From Bacillus sp. EB106-08-02-XG196 (GTDB lineage Bacteria > Bacillota > Bacilli > Bacillales > Cytobacillaceae), in NCBI RefSeq assembly GCF_013396335.1, contig NZ_JABWSY010000011.1, forward strand, positions 1-64,000: DNA of 64,000 nt, written 5' to 3'. The notes under the pieces were generated by a model. That model saw nothing but the letters and a program-made list of their open reading frames with translations, was not told the DNA's origin and did not search any database. Positions 35,518 through 44,620 of the stretch are shown piece after piece (the stretch's first letter is position 1; each line of letters opens with the position of its first letter). Made by a program: the position numbers and the translations under genes.

Positions 35518-36843
35518 ATGCATCATCTCAAAAAGGGATTTTGGGTTCTTGTTTCATTCATGTTGTTTGTTGGCATCTTAGCAGGATGCACAAGTTCAGA
35601 GGTAGATAACACTAGCGAGAAAGACGATAAAGATGGAAAAGTCACATTAAGGATGATTGAAAGTATTACGAGTCCAGCCAGGACGACACTCTTAAAGGAA
35701 ATGATCGCTAAATTTGAAGAGGAAAATCCGAACATTAAAGTTGAATTGATTTCTCCTCCTTTGCAAAGCGCTGATGAAAAAATCACACAAATGCTGATGG
35801 CAAAAGAGGATATTGATGTATTAGAAGTGCGTGAGCAGACGGTTAAGAACTGGGCAGCAAATCAATTTATTGAAGACCTATCCTCCTATACAAGCAAGTG
35901 GGAAGACTGGAATTCGTTAACGGAAACGATTAAGCATGGAGCAACAGCTGTTGACGATAAACCTTATTATATCCCTTATGGTGTATATGAAAAAACGTTA
36001 TTCTATCGGAAGGATTGGTTTGAAGAAGCTGGAATTGAGGTTCCGGAAACGTGGGAAGAGTTAGTAGACGCAGCCATTAAATTAACCGACCCTTCAAAGA
36101 ATCGCTATGGCTATAGCTTCCGAGGCGGTGCAGGCTCTTCGGATTATATTGAATTTATGACATGGTCATTCCTCGGGGAAAAGATTGCGAAAAAGGATGC
36201 GTATTTCACAACTGATGGTAAGGTCATGTTTGATACACCAGAAGCCATGCAGGTGCTCGATACCTTTGTTGAAGTATATAAGAAAGCGTCTCCTCCTGAT
36301 TCGATCAGCTGGAGCTACCCGGAAATGGTTCAAGGCTTTACTTCCGGAATGACTGCAATGTTAATTCAGGATCCAGAGGTCATTGTAACCGCTGAGGAAA
36401 ATATGAAAGAAGGAACATGGGATACAGCTCCACTGCCTAAAGGAACTCCATCAGGGGTGGCGCAGCAGTCGGCAGGAACAGCAGGCTGGGGAATTGGTGC
36501 TTTCTCCAAGCATAAGGAAGAGGCATGGAAGCTTGTATCTTTCTTATCAAGTCCTGAACAAAATTTATTTTTCGCCAAGGAAAACTCACTTATTCCGATT
36601 CATTTAAGTGCCGGTGACGACCCCTATTTCAAAGAGGGCTACTTTAGCTCTTACATTGAAATGAATACAAAGCCAGAAGAATTCTTAATCGCTGACCGTC
36701 CTGTCCACTATAAGGGATATGCTGAATACCGTGCCTTGGCTGAAAAGGACATACAAGCTCTGTTATTAGATAAGGTATCAAATGAAGATGTATTAGCTAA
36801 GTGGACTGATTTTTGGAAAAAGGAAAAAGAAAATCATAAATAA
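35518..36843 (+). CDS. Extracellular solute-binding lipoprotein (sugar-type ABC transporter)
   Basis: The 441-residue protein has a signal with lipobox LAGC (GILAGCTSSEV) and the family 1 solute-binding fold (LLKEMIAKFEEENPNIKVEL; WFEEAGIEVPETWEELVDAA; a late AGTAGWGIGAFSKHKEEAWK). The ATG at 35518 is set by AAGGGGGAG seven bases upstream. Members bind sugars and related polar compounds such as glycerol phosphate. It is in the GntR/PLP-enzyme operon and is followed by two matching permeases; no ATPase gene is present, so a shared MsmX-like ATPase is implied. Confidence 0.88.
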   Translation: MHHLKKGFWVLVSFMLFVGILAGCTSSEVDNTSEKDDKDGKVTLRMIESITSPARTTLLKEMIAKFEEENPNIKVELISPPLQSADEKITQMLMAKEDIDVLEVREQTVKNWAANQFIEDLSSYTSKWEDWNSLTETIKHGATAVDDKPYYIPYGVYEKTLFYRKDWFEEAGIEVPETWEELVDAAIKLTDPSKNRYGYSFRGGAGSSDYIEFMTWSFLGEKIAKKDAYFTTDGKVMFDTPEAMQVLDTFVEVYKKASPPDSISWSYPEMVQGFTSGMTAMLIQDPEVIVTAEENMKEGTWDTAPLPKGTPSGVAQQSAGTAGWGIGAFSKHKEEAWKLVSFLSSPEQNLFFAKENSLIPIHLSAGDDPYFKEGYFSSYIEMNTKPEEFLIADRPVHYKGYAEYRALAEKDIQALLLDKVSNEDVLAKWTDFWKKEKENHK

Positions 36844-36849
36844 AGTAAA

Positions 36850-36887
36850 TGGAGGGCAGTGGGAAGAACTGCTGCCCTTGTTTCTTT
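36850..36887 (+). terminator. Intra-operon attenuator between binding protein and permeases
   Basis: AGGGCAG pairs with CTGCCCT across a 12-base loop, followed by TTGTTTCTTTTTT. It sits between the solute-binding gene and the first permease. Such partial terminators often keep binding protein in excess of permease. Confidence 0.6.
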
Positions 36888-36909
36888 TTTGGAGAGGAGA
36901 ATATGAAAC

Positions 36910-37842
36910 TTGAAAATTCAAACTGAAACAGTTACAGAAAGAGGCCTGCCATTGTTTCGTATGTCAAAACATGGTCTTTTCATATTCCTTTGTTTACTCC
37001 CAGCCATCATACTTGTTTCTATCTTCACCTATTATCCCTTGTTAAAAGGGGTGATCATGGCATTTCAAAATTATTCTGCCTATGATTTAATGAACATTAA
37101 ATTTATCGGTCTAGAAAACTTCAAAACAATCATGGCCGATATAGGATTTAAAGAGTCACTCGTTAATAGTTTCTATTGGGTCTTTTTCTCGTTAATTCCT
37201 CAATTCTTCATTGGATTTATCGTAGCATTGATGTTGAGAAGGAAGTTCAAGGGCAGAGGGGTTTACCAAGCATTTATCTTTTTTCCGTGGGCGATGTCGG
37301 GTTTTTTAATCGGGTTGATTTGGCGCTGGATGCTAAATGGACAAGGCGGGGTGATTAATGACCTGTTGATGAAGTTTGGAATCATTGATAGCGCTATCCC
37401 TTTCTTGGCCGACCCCACCTGGGCTATGGTTTCTGTCATTGTTGCAAATGTCTGGTACGGGATTACCTTCTTTGCGATTATGATTTTAGCTGCCTTACAA
37501 TCGATCCCTGAAGAGTTGTTTGAAGCAGCAAAGATTGATGGTGCCGGCTATTTCCAACAGCTTTTTAACATTACCATCCCATATATTTTGCCAACACTGA
37601 TTGTCACAACGTTGCTAAGAGTCATTTGGATCTTAAATTTTCCTGATTTAATCTACTCCCTTACAAATGGCGGACCTGCGGGTTCAACACATATTCTATC
37701 GACCTTTATGCTGGAGAAAATCATGTATGGACAAAACTACGGACAAGCTGCTGCTGTTGGGGTTATTATCGTTTTTATTTTAATTTTTTTTTCAATCTTT
37801 TATCTCCTAGCAACGAAATTCAATAAAGCGGGTGATTTTTAA
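36910..37842 (+). CDS. Sugar-type ABC transporter permease (MalF/UgpA-like)
   Basis: The 310-residue protein has six main membrane segments and the EAA motif (EELFEAAKIDGAGYFQQLFN). The start is a TTG at 36910, nine bases after AGGAGA; an ATG at 36903 is out of frame and closes at once. It pairs with the next permease, whose start overlaps its stop. It forms the transport channel for the ligand of the preceding lipoprotein. Confidence 0.9.
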   Translation: MKIQTETVTERGLPLFRMSKHGLFIFLCLLPAIILVSIFTYYPLLKGVIMAFQNYSAYDLMNIKFIGLENFKTIMADIGFKESLVNSFYWVFFSLIPQFFIGFIVALMLRRKFKGRGVYQAFIFFPWAMSGFLIGLIWRWMLNGQGGVINDLLMKFGIIDSAIPFLADPTWAMVSVIVANVWYGITFFAIMILAALQSIPEELFEAAKIDGAGYFQQLFNITIPYILPTLIVTTLLRVIWILNFPDLIYSLTNGGPAGSTHILSTFMLEKIMYGQNYGQAAAVGVIIVFILIFFSIFYLLATKFNKAGDF

Positions 37843-38675
37843 TGATGAGACAAATAACTTGGAAACTGTTGGTAAAAGTTGTTTTCTTATCCCTATTTCT
37901 TATCTTCACAGTGTTCCCGCTGTATTGGATTTTCGTTACTTCATTAAAACCGTCGAATGAAATGTTTACCTTCCCCATCCAATATTGGCCGGAAAACGTT
38001 ACATTCGAAAACTATATAAATATCATTAAGATTTCAAACTTCGATGTTTATATTATGAATAGCTTGATTCTTTCCTTGGTTTCAGGAGTTATTTCCTTAA
38101 TTATTGCTACACTTGGAGGTTATGTTCTAGCCCGGTTTGAGTTTAAAGGTAAAACGCAGGTCATCTTTGCTTTCTTCATTACCCAAATGATTCCCTTATT
38201 TATAGGGCTGGCACCATTATATTTGTTAATGTCCAAGCTGGATCTGATTAATCGACTGCCTTCGTTAATGCTCATGTATACGGTGATGATGGTGCCGTTT
38301 TGTACGGTAATGATGAAGGGCTTCTTTGAAAGGATTCCGTCAAGTTTGGAGGAGGCAGCCATGATTGATGGCTGTTCACGGATAACAGCGCTATATAAAG
38401 TGATCATTCCTGTCATGCTGCCGGGATTGGCTGCAACATTCATTTTCGCATTTGTACAGTGTTGGAACGAATTGTTCCTTGCGGTTATGTTCATCGATAA
38501 AGAAGAGGCCAAAACGATTCCTGTGGCCATGAACTCGTTTATTACAAAATTTGATATTGATTGGGGATCGATGTCAGCCGCAACCGTATTATCTGTTATA
38601 CCGACACTGCTGTTGTTCGCTTTTGCTCAGAAGTATATTGTTGAAGGGATGACACAAGGTTCTATTAAGGGGTAG
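37842..38675 (+). CDS. Sugar-type ABC transporter permease (MalG/UgpE-like)
   Basis: The 277-residue protein has six membrane segments, the EAA motif (SSLEEAAMIDGCSRITALYK) and the typical C-terminal end (QKYIVEGMTQGSIKG). It overlaps the first permease by one base. It is the last gene of the GntR-PLP-ABC operon, which ends at a strong terminator near 38890. Confidence 0.92.
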   Translation: MMRQITWKLLVKVVFLSLFLIFTVFPLYWIFVTSLKPSNEMFTFPIQYWPENVTFENYINIIKISNFDVYIMNSLILSLVSGVISLIIATLGGYVLARFEFKGKTQVIFAFFITQMIPLFIGLAPLYLLMSKLDLINRLPSLMLMYTVMMVPFCTVMMKGFFERIPSSLEEAAMIDGCSRITALYKVIIPVMLPGLAATFIFAFVQCWNELFLAVMFIDKEEAKTIPVAMNSFITKFDIDWGSMSAATVLSVIPTLLLFAFAQKYIVEGMTQGSIKG

Positions 38676-38867
38676 TGATCTGTACTATCCCTTGTTGTAG
38701 GTAGTTTCAGTGTCATGGGTAAGTAATACGTTAAGAACCTTAATAAGAACACCCGATTTACTACTGGAAAACAATTGGCGGGAATTCAGAATAATATGAT
38801 CCATTAGAAAACAAAATAATGCCACTTGGTAGAGTGACTTTAAAATAGAAAGGATAGACAAGGACAT

Positions 38868-38906
38868 AAAAGTGCCAGGAACAATAGGGAGGGTCCTGGC
38901 ACTTTT
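38868..38906. terminator. Strong, possibly bidirectional terminator
   Basis: AAAAGTGCCAGGA pairs perfectly with TCCTGGCACTTTT over a 13-base loop. The ends are A-rich on one side and T-rich on the other, so it can stop transcription from both the ABC operon and the convergent YeeE gene. The ~190 bases before it hold nothing I can support. Confidence 0.85.
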
Positions 38907-38913
38907 ATCTTTG

Positions 38914-39191
38914 GGCTGTGTTATGATTCATTGTTGATTTTCGTGCAGGGGTTTGATCATTCATAAGCGGAGAATTTCCGTCTATTGTAGATAAAGGAAC
39001 CTTAAGAAGCCGATATAAGCGGAAATTTTCCGGTTAAGTGCTTTAAATAAGACAAAATCCAATGATTTGGATACAATAAGCGGAAAAACTCCGCTTATTA
39101 TGAGGGAAATATGGGTATTTCACAATTTAAACGGAAATTCTCCGCTTATTTTCCAAACACAGTAAAATCAACATTCATCTTTCACACAGCC
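38914..39191. repeat. MITE-like palindromic element, copy B
   Basis: A 278-base element bounded by GGCTGTG...CACAGCC. It is in the same orientation as copy A and carries the same internal GCGGAGAATTTCCG, GCGGAAATTTTCCG, GCGGAAAAACTCCGCTTA and CGGAAATTCTCCGCTTA hairpins. It lies between the terminator and the end of the convergent YeeE gene. Confidence 0.8.
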
Positions 39192-39197
39192 TATCTC

Positions 39198-40469
39198 TTA
39201 ACAAAATGTATCTTTTGAGGATGGATTTTTCAATCCAAACATAGGTCGAATAAAGAGGGCTGCGAAAGTTCCGATCAACGCCATGATCATCCATACCCAT
39301 CCATGTAGGCTGAAAGATGAGATCCCACCGAAGTAGGCTCCAATGTTACAACCGAATGCAAGACGAGAACCATATCCCATCAATAGTCCGCCAAGAATCG
39401 AAGCTCCGGCTACACCCGGCTTTATTTTCTTTGGTTTAAAAGTTCCTTGGAACGATGCTGAAATAAATGCACCTAAGATAATTCCAAAATTCATCACACT
39501 AGTAGAATCAGATAAAACGGAATTTTTCAATGCCTCGCTGTTTGCACCTGTAAAATAACCCCAGCTTGTTACATCGACCCCAAGAGCATTTAACGTTTTG
39601 CCGCCCCAAAGTGCGAAAGCAGAAGTGATTCCCCATGGTGTTCCTCTTACCGTTAAGGTTAACGCATTAAGGATGGCTAATACAATGGCAGCTGTTAATA
39701 ATGGCCAAGAACCTCGAATGACCTTTTTCCACCCAGTTGTGGTCGGCAGCGGCTTCATCATTGGCGGATTTTTCTTTTTAGCAATCTGAATCGTGATCCA
39801 ATAAATAACGGCAAACAGGATCAATTGAACCAGCCATGCCCCAAAGTATCCAAGCCCTGTTGATGTGGCTAAAGAAATCGGTGGAAGTGTTGGTGTTTCC
39901 TCCATCCAGAAGGAAAAATGATAGGCACCTAAGGTCGAGCCCGTAATAAAAGCAAAAAGGGTCAAGACCATAGAGGAGGTACCCCCGCCTAGATTATAGA
40001 GTAATCCCGAAGCACATCCATTTCCAAGCTGCATGCCTATTCCAAATAGAAAAGCACCGAATAAAACGGGTATGCCTACAGGTGAAACATAACCAACAGG
40101 ATTAACACCGGTAAAGCTAAAACCAGTACTTAGAATAATCGCAAATAATGTAGTCGAGAGGGCAAACATTAGCATATGTGCTTGCAATCCCTGAACATTT
40201 CCAATAGAAACTAATCGGCGGAACGCTGACGTAAAACCAAAACGAGCGTAAAGTAGCGCTGCTCCAAGCATCAAACCAATGATGAAAAGAACTCCTTGTG
40301 TCCAATTTGCTGAATAAACAATCGCTGCTAATAGGAGAAGGGCTGCGATGATGCCTGACAAAACTAGCTTTAGCTGAACAGAGTTAAGGCTTGTAACAAA
40401 AGTTGTTGATTTTTGATTCCACGATGTATATTTTGTCTTTGTTGTTGCATCCAATGTTGTTTGCGACAA
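39198..40469 (-). CDS. YeeE/YedE family transporter (probable thiosulfate or sulfur-compound uptake)
   Basis: The 423-residue membrane protein is a duplicated YeeE/YedE-type transporter with about ten or more hydrophobic segments. Conserved Cys-containing motifs are MQLGNGCASGLLYNLGGG in the first half and SRLAFGCNIGAYFGGISS in the second; in the studied YeeE, such Cys residues relay thiosulfate. The start is the TTG at 40469, where GAGGTG lies six bases upstream on the minus strand; frames further upstream lack a site. No TusA-like partner gene is adjacent. Thiosulfate as substrate is by family only. Confidence 0.82.
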   Translation of the reverse strand: MSQTTLDATTKTKYTSWNQKSTTFVTSLNSVQLKLVLSGIIAALLLLAAIVYSANWTQGVLFIIGLMLGAALLYARFGFTSAFRRLVSIGNVQGLQAHMLMFALSTTLFAIILSTGFSFTGVNPVGYVSPVGIPVLFGAFLFGIGMQLGNGCASGLLYNLGGGTSSMVLTLFAFITGSTLGAYHFSFWMEETPTLPPISLATSTGLGYFGAWLVQLILFAVIYWITIQIAKKKNPPMMKPLPTTTGWKKVIRGSWPLLTAAIVLAILNALTLTVRGTPWGITSAFALWGGKTLNALGVDVTSWGYFTGANSEALKNSVLSDSTSVMNFGIILGAFISASFQGTFKPKKIKPGVAGASILGGLLMGYGSRLAFGCNIGAYFGGISSFSLHGWVWMIMALIGTFAALFIRPMFGLKNPSSKDTFC

Positions 40470-40611
40470 GTGATTCACCTCATAACCTATAAGTTTAGTG
40501 TGTTTTATGGATACCCTATTATATAAACAAATTTTTAAAAAGTAAATGGAAAAACTAAGGAACAAGTCAGGAACATGTCGTTAATATTGCTTATTAGATA
40601 GATACATATCA

Positions 40612-40680
40612 AACAAGGTGGTACCGCAGGTTAAAACACTTGTCCTTGAATTTTTATTTAAGGGCAGGTGTTTTTTTTTT
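40612..40680 (+). promoter_or_regulatory. T-box leader, 3' part (T-box motif and terminator)
   Basis: AAGGTGGTACCGCAGG (40615-40630) is the tRNA-acceptor-binding T-box sequence. It is followed by a terminator, ACACTTGTCCTT (40636-40647) pairing with AAGGGCAGGTGT (40660-40671), and ten T. The upstream ~110 bases are short for a full stem I and specifier loop, so the amino acid cannot be read safely. The gene directly downstream is now a repeat and an IS607-type element; the original target was probably the nhaC-type gene at 43241. Confidence 0.75.
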
Positions 40681-40796
40681 GCTCTATTAAAACTGAATGT
40701 TGATTTCATTGTGTTTGAAAATAGACGGAAGATTTCCGATTAAATTGAAAAAAAGCCATATTTCCTTAAAAATAAGCGGAGTTTTTACGGTTATAA
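40681..40796. repeat. MITE-like element, truncated copy D
   Basis: GCTCTATTAAAACTGAATGT and the following bases match the left ~115 bases of copy C (62460-62575), including ATTTCCTTAAAAATAAGCGGAG. The rest of the element is missing; the IS607-type unit begins within ~40 bases. It lies directly behind the T-box terminator. Confidence 0.75.
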
Positions 40797-40833
40797 GTTT
40801 GAAACTGGAAATATATTACTTTATAATGAATTT

Positions 40834-41510
40834 ATGGATAAACTATTAAATATGAAAGAAGCCAAACAGTTATTAGGTGTATCAACTCAAACTATTCAAA
40901 ATTGGGACAGAGCCGGAAAAAAATTGCTATCGTGCGCACACTAGGAGGGCGCAGAAGAATTCCCTTAAGTGAAATTGAAAGATTACAAGGGAATGTGAAG
41001 AAAACTCAACGCAAAGTTGCTATTTATGCAAGAGTTTCTTCTAATGAACAAAAACAAAAAGGCGATTTAAAACGACAAATCTCTTTTTTATCGGAAAATT
41101 TACCATCTGATTTTTTAGTAGTCGAGACTTTGAGTGATGTGGGTTCAGGATTGAATGACCATCGGAAAGGTTTATTAAAATTAATGAACCTAGCTAAGGA
41201 ACGAATCATCACAGATGTAGCGATTCGATATAAAGACCGTCTAACACGTTTTGGTTACGCATATTTGGAGGAGTATTTTAAAAGTCATGATGTAACTATT
41301 CATGTACTAGATTCCGAAGAAACTACTAAATCAGCACAGGAAGAACTGGCTGATGATTTAATTAGTATAATTACTAGTTTTTCTGGTAAATTGTATGGTC
41401 TACGCAGTAAAAAACATAAAGAACTACAAAAAACGGCGAAGGAGACGATTGTCGATGTTCAAAACCTATCAGACGAAAATCAAGAACAAAGCAATCGTTC
41501 TCAAAAATAA
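40834..41510 (+). pseudogene. tnpA: IS607 serine recombinase TnpA with an A7 frameshift
   Basis: From ATG 40834 the frame gives MDKLLNMKEAKQLLGVSTQT and IQNWDRAGK, the MerR-type DNA-binding start of IS607 TnpA, but stops at TAG 40942. The rest (IAIVRTLGGRRRIPLSEIER, then the serine-recombinase core VAIYARVSSNEQKQKGDLKR with the nucleophile Ser) is in the -1 frame. The switch falls exactly at A-AAA-AAA (40917-40923), a classical -1 slippery heptamer. A -1 shift there gives a complete protein of ~225 residues. It may be programmed frameshifting or a disabling indel in an A-run; I file it as broken but possibly expressed. Confidence 0.75.
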
Positions 41511-43002
41511 AGAATCAACTCCACTCTATCAATTTTTAGAAGAGACAGCACGTACCTTTGGTATGATAGAACGAAGACTGTTTGTCGATATGTATGTTAG
41601 AAAAATGCCAGAAAATGAGTTAAAAGTTTCTTATTGTGCAAAACACCAAATTACAGCTCGCCAATTCAATAGCATTAAGAAGCAATTAAAAGGGAGAATT
41701 TATTCCAAAAACGAATTGAAGAATTTATATATTGAAGAAACCAAAATCAAAATTCAGAATACTTCAGACATCATTAAAAAGAAAGTGGAACAAAAAGATA
41801 AAGCTCATATCTCTCTCCTTAAAATGATAGGAAATGAGAAAACGTTCCTCAAAAAAGTTAGAAGTTATCGAAAATTGCGAAAGACACTTCATCAAAAGAA
41901 ACGGAAACTATATGCTCTTACTCATAAACTTGAAAAACTGGAAAGCGACTTAGAGCAACAGGTAGTACGTATTTGTTTTGGTTCGAAGGATTGGTTTCAC
42001 AAACAATTTAACTTGAAAGAAAATAACCTTACTTTCCAAGAATGGAAAAAGGAATGGCAAGCACGACGTGCAGATCAATTTACCTTTGTCGGTTCCAAAG
42101 ACGAAACATACGGCAATCAATCATGTACATACGATTTGAATAACGACTTGCGCATTCGAGTTTATACAAAGGACGAGCCTTTGTATGGAAATTACGTCGT
42201 TATTCCTAACGTGATGTTTCCGTACGGACAGGAACAAATTGATAAAGCTAAAATAGCGACTATAGGTTACACAAAAGGAGGGAATAAAGCAAAATACTAC
42301 AAGGCAACCACGTGGAAGTTCATTCGCAAGTGTGATACTTGGTACGTAAACGCGTCAGTTGACGTAGAATCACCACAAAAGACAACACTTGATCATATTG
42401 GTTCGGTAGGAATCGACTTTAATGCTGGATTTTTATCTATTACAGATGTGGACCGTTTCGGTAACTATCTTCAATCTTTTAATGTTCCATACGCAAATCA
42501 ACACACACCGAGTGAACAAATAGAACAAAGCCTTAGTGAAGCTTTAAAGGTAGCTGTAAATTACGCCAAAGAAAAGCAAAAACCAATTGGACATGAAAAC
42601 CTCAATTTTAATAAGAAAAAACTAGCTTTAAAGCAACTCTCTCCAGAACAAGCTAAATTTCTAAGTGGTTTCGCTTATTCAACTTATCAATCTTTGTTAA
42701 AGGATAAATGTGAAGCGGAAGGTGTACGATTAATTGGCGTCAGTCCTGCATTTACTAGCCAGATTGGTCATCATAAATTTATGAAAAAATATGGTTTAAG
42801 CTCCCATGTAAGTGCCGCAATGGTGATAGCAAGACGAAGTCTTAAATTTAACAAGATTGAAAGTATGCCTGTTAAACACTTACTAACAGGCAATCCATGC
42901 AAAATTGTTCAAATAAGTAGGTGGAAGCAATGGAAAGAACTCACCAAACAATGGAAAAAATATACTTTTAAATCAAAGATTTACTTATTAAACCAACTAT
43001 AA
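41455..43002 (+). CDS. tnpB: TnpB-like RuvC protein without zinc finger
   Basis: The 515-residue protein is of the TnpB-related type. RuvC-I has Asp321 in VGIDFNAGFLSI and RuvC-II has Glu381 in GHENLNF. At RuvC-III, where TnpB has Asp, the sequence is GLSSHVSAAMVIARR with His451, and no CXXC zinc finger lies before it. The N-terminal ~200 residues are basic, with coiled-coil-like helices. TnpB proteins are RNA-guided nucleases; His can replace the last Asp in some RuvC-fold enzymes, but activity here is uncertain. The ATG at 41455 (GAAGGAG upstream) lies inside the tnpA end. Confidence 0.8.
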   Translation: MFKTYQTKIKNKAIVLKNKESTPLYQFLEETARTFGMIERRLFVDMYVRKMPENELKVSYCAKHQITARQFNSIKKQLKGRIYSKNELKNLYIEETKIKIQNTSDIIKKKVEQKDKAHISLLKMIGNEKTFLKKVRSYRKLRKTLHQKKRKLYALTHKLEKLESDLEQQVVRICFGSKDWFHKQFNLKENNLTFQEWKKEWQARRADQFTFVGSKDETYGNQSCTYDLNNDLRIRVYTKDEPLYGNYVVIPNVMFPYGQEQIDKAKIATIGYTKGGNKAKYYKATTWKFIRKCDTWYVNASVDVESPQKTTLDHIGSVGIDFNAGFLSITDVDRFGNYLQSFNVPYANQHTPSEQIEQSLSEALKVAVNYAKEKQKPIGHENLNFNKKKLALKQLSPEQAKFLSGFAYSTYQSLLKDKCEAEGVRLIGVSPAFTSQIGHHKFMKKYGLSSHVSAAMVIARRSLKFNKIESMPVKHLLTGNPCKIVQISRWKQWKELTKQWKKYTFKSKIYLLNQL

Positions 43003-43241
43003 TTTAGTTGCCTTTCGGCAGCAATGCCACAGTGAACCTGTAAGGAAGAAAGTGTGCTCGTGAAGTCGAAATCAATAGGCAACAAATAGAAATACAAGCA
43101 GGTATTGGATTACCCATCAAGGCAGTAGTATACTGGTCCTCAGACGTTTCGATGTCTGCGTGATGTAGCTTTACACCTTTGGTGTGAGAGTGAAATGCTC
43201 TCTTGCGAATCCGTAAAAGGTACACCGTCCTTGCTTTTACG
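43003..43241 (+). ncRNA. Candidate guide (omega/re) RNA region at the IS607 right end
   Basis: The 240 bases after tnpB are non-coding but rich in stems: TTGCCTTTCGGCAGCAA, CAGACGTTTCGATGTCTG, TTACACCTTTGGTGTGAG, GAGTGAAATGCTCTC, and CGTAAAAG (43212) with CTTTTACG (43234-43241). TnpB guide RNAs are read from this location, ending in element flank that serves as guide. The call rests on position and foldability only. Confidence 0.5.
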
Positions 43242-44562
43242 TGAGTACATTTACTATGTATTTGTACTTAAATTCGAACGGTAACTACGATCGTTTCTGG
43301 GATTCAGTCTATGCAGGCGTAAAGGAAGCTGTACCGATTACCATTCTGCTATTTGTGATCGGGATGTTCTCGGCGCTGATCAAAGAGACGAATATTTTGG
43401 CAGGTTTCGTATGGCTCGCCGATTTGCTGGGCGTGGACGGAGGACTATTCACCGCGTTTACTTTCTTAGCTGTTTGTGTCATTGCTACTGCTACGGGATC
43501 ATCGCTCGGAACCATGTTTACCTGCTTCCCTATTTTCTATCCAGCAGGAATATTGTTGGGCAGTGACCCTGCTATCCTAGCGGGCGCCATTGCCAGTGCT
43601 TCTATTTTTGGAGATAACCTGGCACCCATTTCAGATACCACGATCATCTCTGCAGGAACGCAAGAATTCACAAAAAAACAAGGCTTTGCTGACATCGGCG
43701 GCTGTGTTGCCACCCGGCTGAAGTATTCTCTGGTCGCAGGTGTTATCTCGTTTGTTCTGTTCTGGATCTTTGGGGGCGGCGGTACGGTAGGAGCGGGCGC
43801 AGCGGATATTCTTGGGAAGAACATGAATCCAACTACACTGATCATGCTGGTTCCAGTGGCCGTCATGTTAATGGTAGCAATTAAAACCCGCAATATCTAT
43901 AAAGCTATTACCATAGGGATCGTTTTAGGAACCATCACAGCTCTAGCATTTAACCGTTTAACTTTTGAGCATGTTATTTCCGTTGCAGATGGTGCTCCAG
44001 CAGGATTCCTAACGGGCGGTATTAGCAGTATGATGGCAACGGTCAGCTGGTCATTTCCGTTTACGGTATCATGGGTGTACTAAACGGTGCGGGTGTGCTT
44101 GAAAAAGTCACAAATGGCATCCTTAACAGCAAAATGGGCAAAAGTGTACGTGGTGCTGAGTTTGCAATGATGTTAGGCATCTCGTTTACCACGTTGATTT
44201 TCGGCGGTGTGACCAGTGCATCGATGACCACCTTTGGAAAAGTACAGAATGAGATTGGCAAACGTGTTGGTCTCCATCCTTACCGCCGGGCCAATCTACT
44301 CGATGGTTTTGCGAATGCCATCGTGCTCGTTGTCCCGTTCTTAAGTGTTTTTGTATTCCTCGGTGCTTTATTGTCGGAAGGCTATGATTTTATTCCGCCG
44401 CTATCCCTGACACAAGTCAGCAGCGGTATGATTTATTGCATGGTACTGTTCCTAGTTCTATTGTTCTCAATCATAACGGGATGGGGCCGCCAATTTGAAG
44501 GCTCAGAAGGGAAAGCGGTTAGAAATCCGCAAGAACAACCCAACCAAAGTGCAGTTATGTAG
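43241..44562 (+). pseudogene. NhaC-type Na+/H+ antiporter family gene, truncated and frameshifted
   Basis: The first frame (43241-44083) holds the middle of an NhaC-type transporter: FWDSVYAGVKEAVPITILLF, ATATGSSLGTMFTCFPIFYP, GDNLAPISDTTIISAGTQEF. Near 44050 the frame changes: the next part (LVISVYGIMGVLNGAGVLEK and on to 44562) continues the family in another frame. The N-terminal ~60 residues are missing, replaced by the IS607 end. The product cannot be functional as one chain. NhaC-family members in Bacillaceae are often T-box-controlled amino-acid (for example tyrosine) transporters, and a T-box remnant lies on the other side of the element. Confidence 0.8.
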
Positions 44563-44620
44563 AGGGAGATTTTATCAGCACTCAAAGTCATGTTTCTGGT
44601 GTTAATAAGAATTTACGGGT

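Larger units (their letters stand above)
40800..43241 (+). mobile_element. IS607-type element (tnpA-tnpB plus 3' structured RNA)
   Basis: A serine-recombinase gene with a MerR-like N-terminal helix-turn-helix overlaps a tnpB-like gene, the gene pair that defines IS607 elements. IS607 has no terminal inverted repeats or target duplication, so the ends here are estimates: the left lies between the truncated MITE and the tnpA start, and the right near 43212-43241, where nhaC-type coding sequence begins. The element separates a T-box leader from that gene. Confidence 0.75.
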
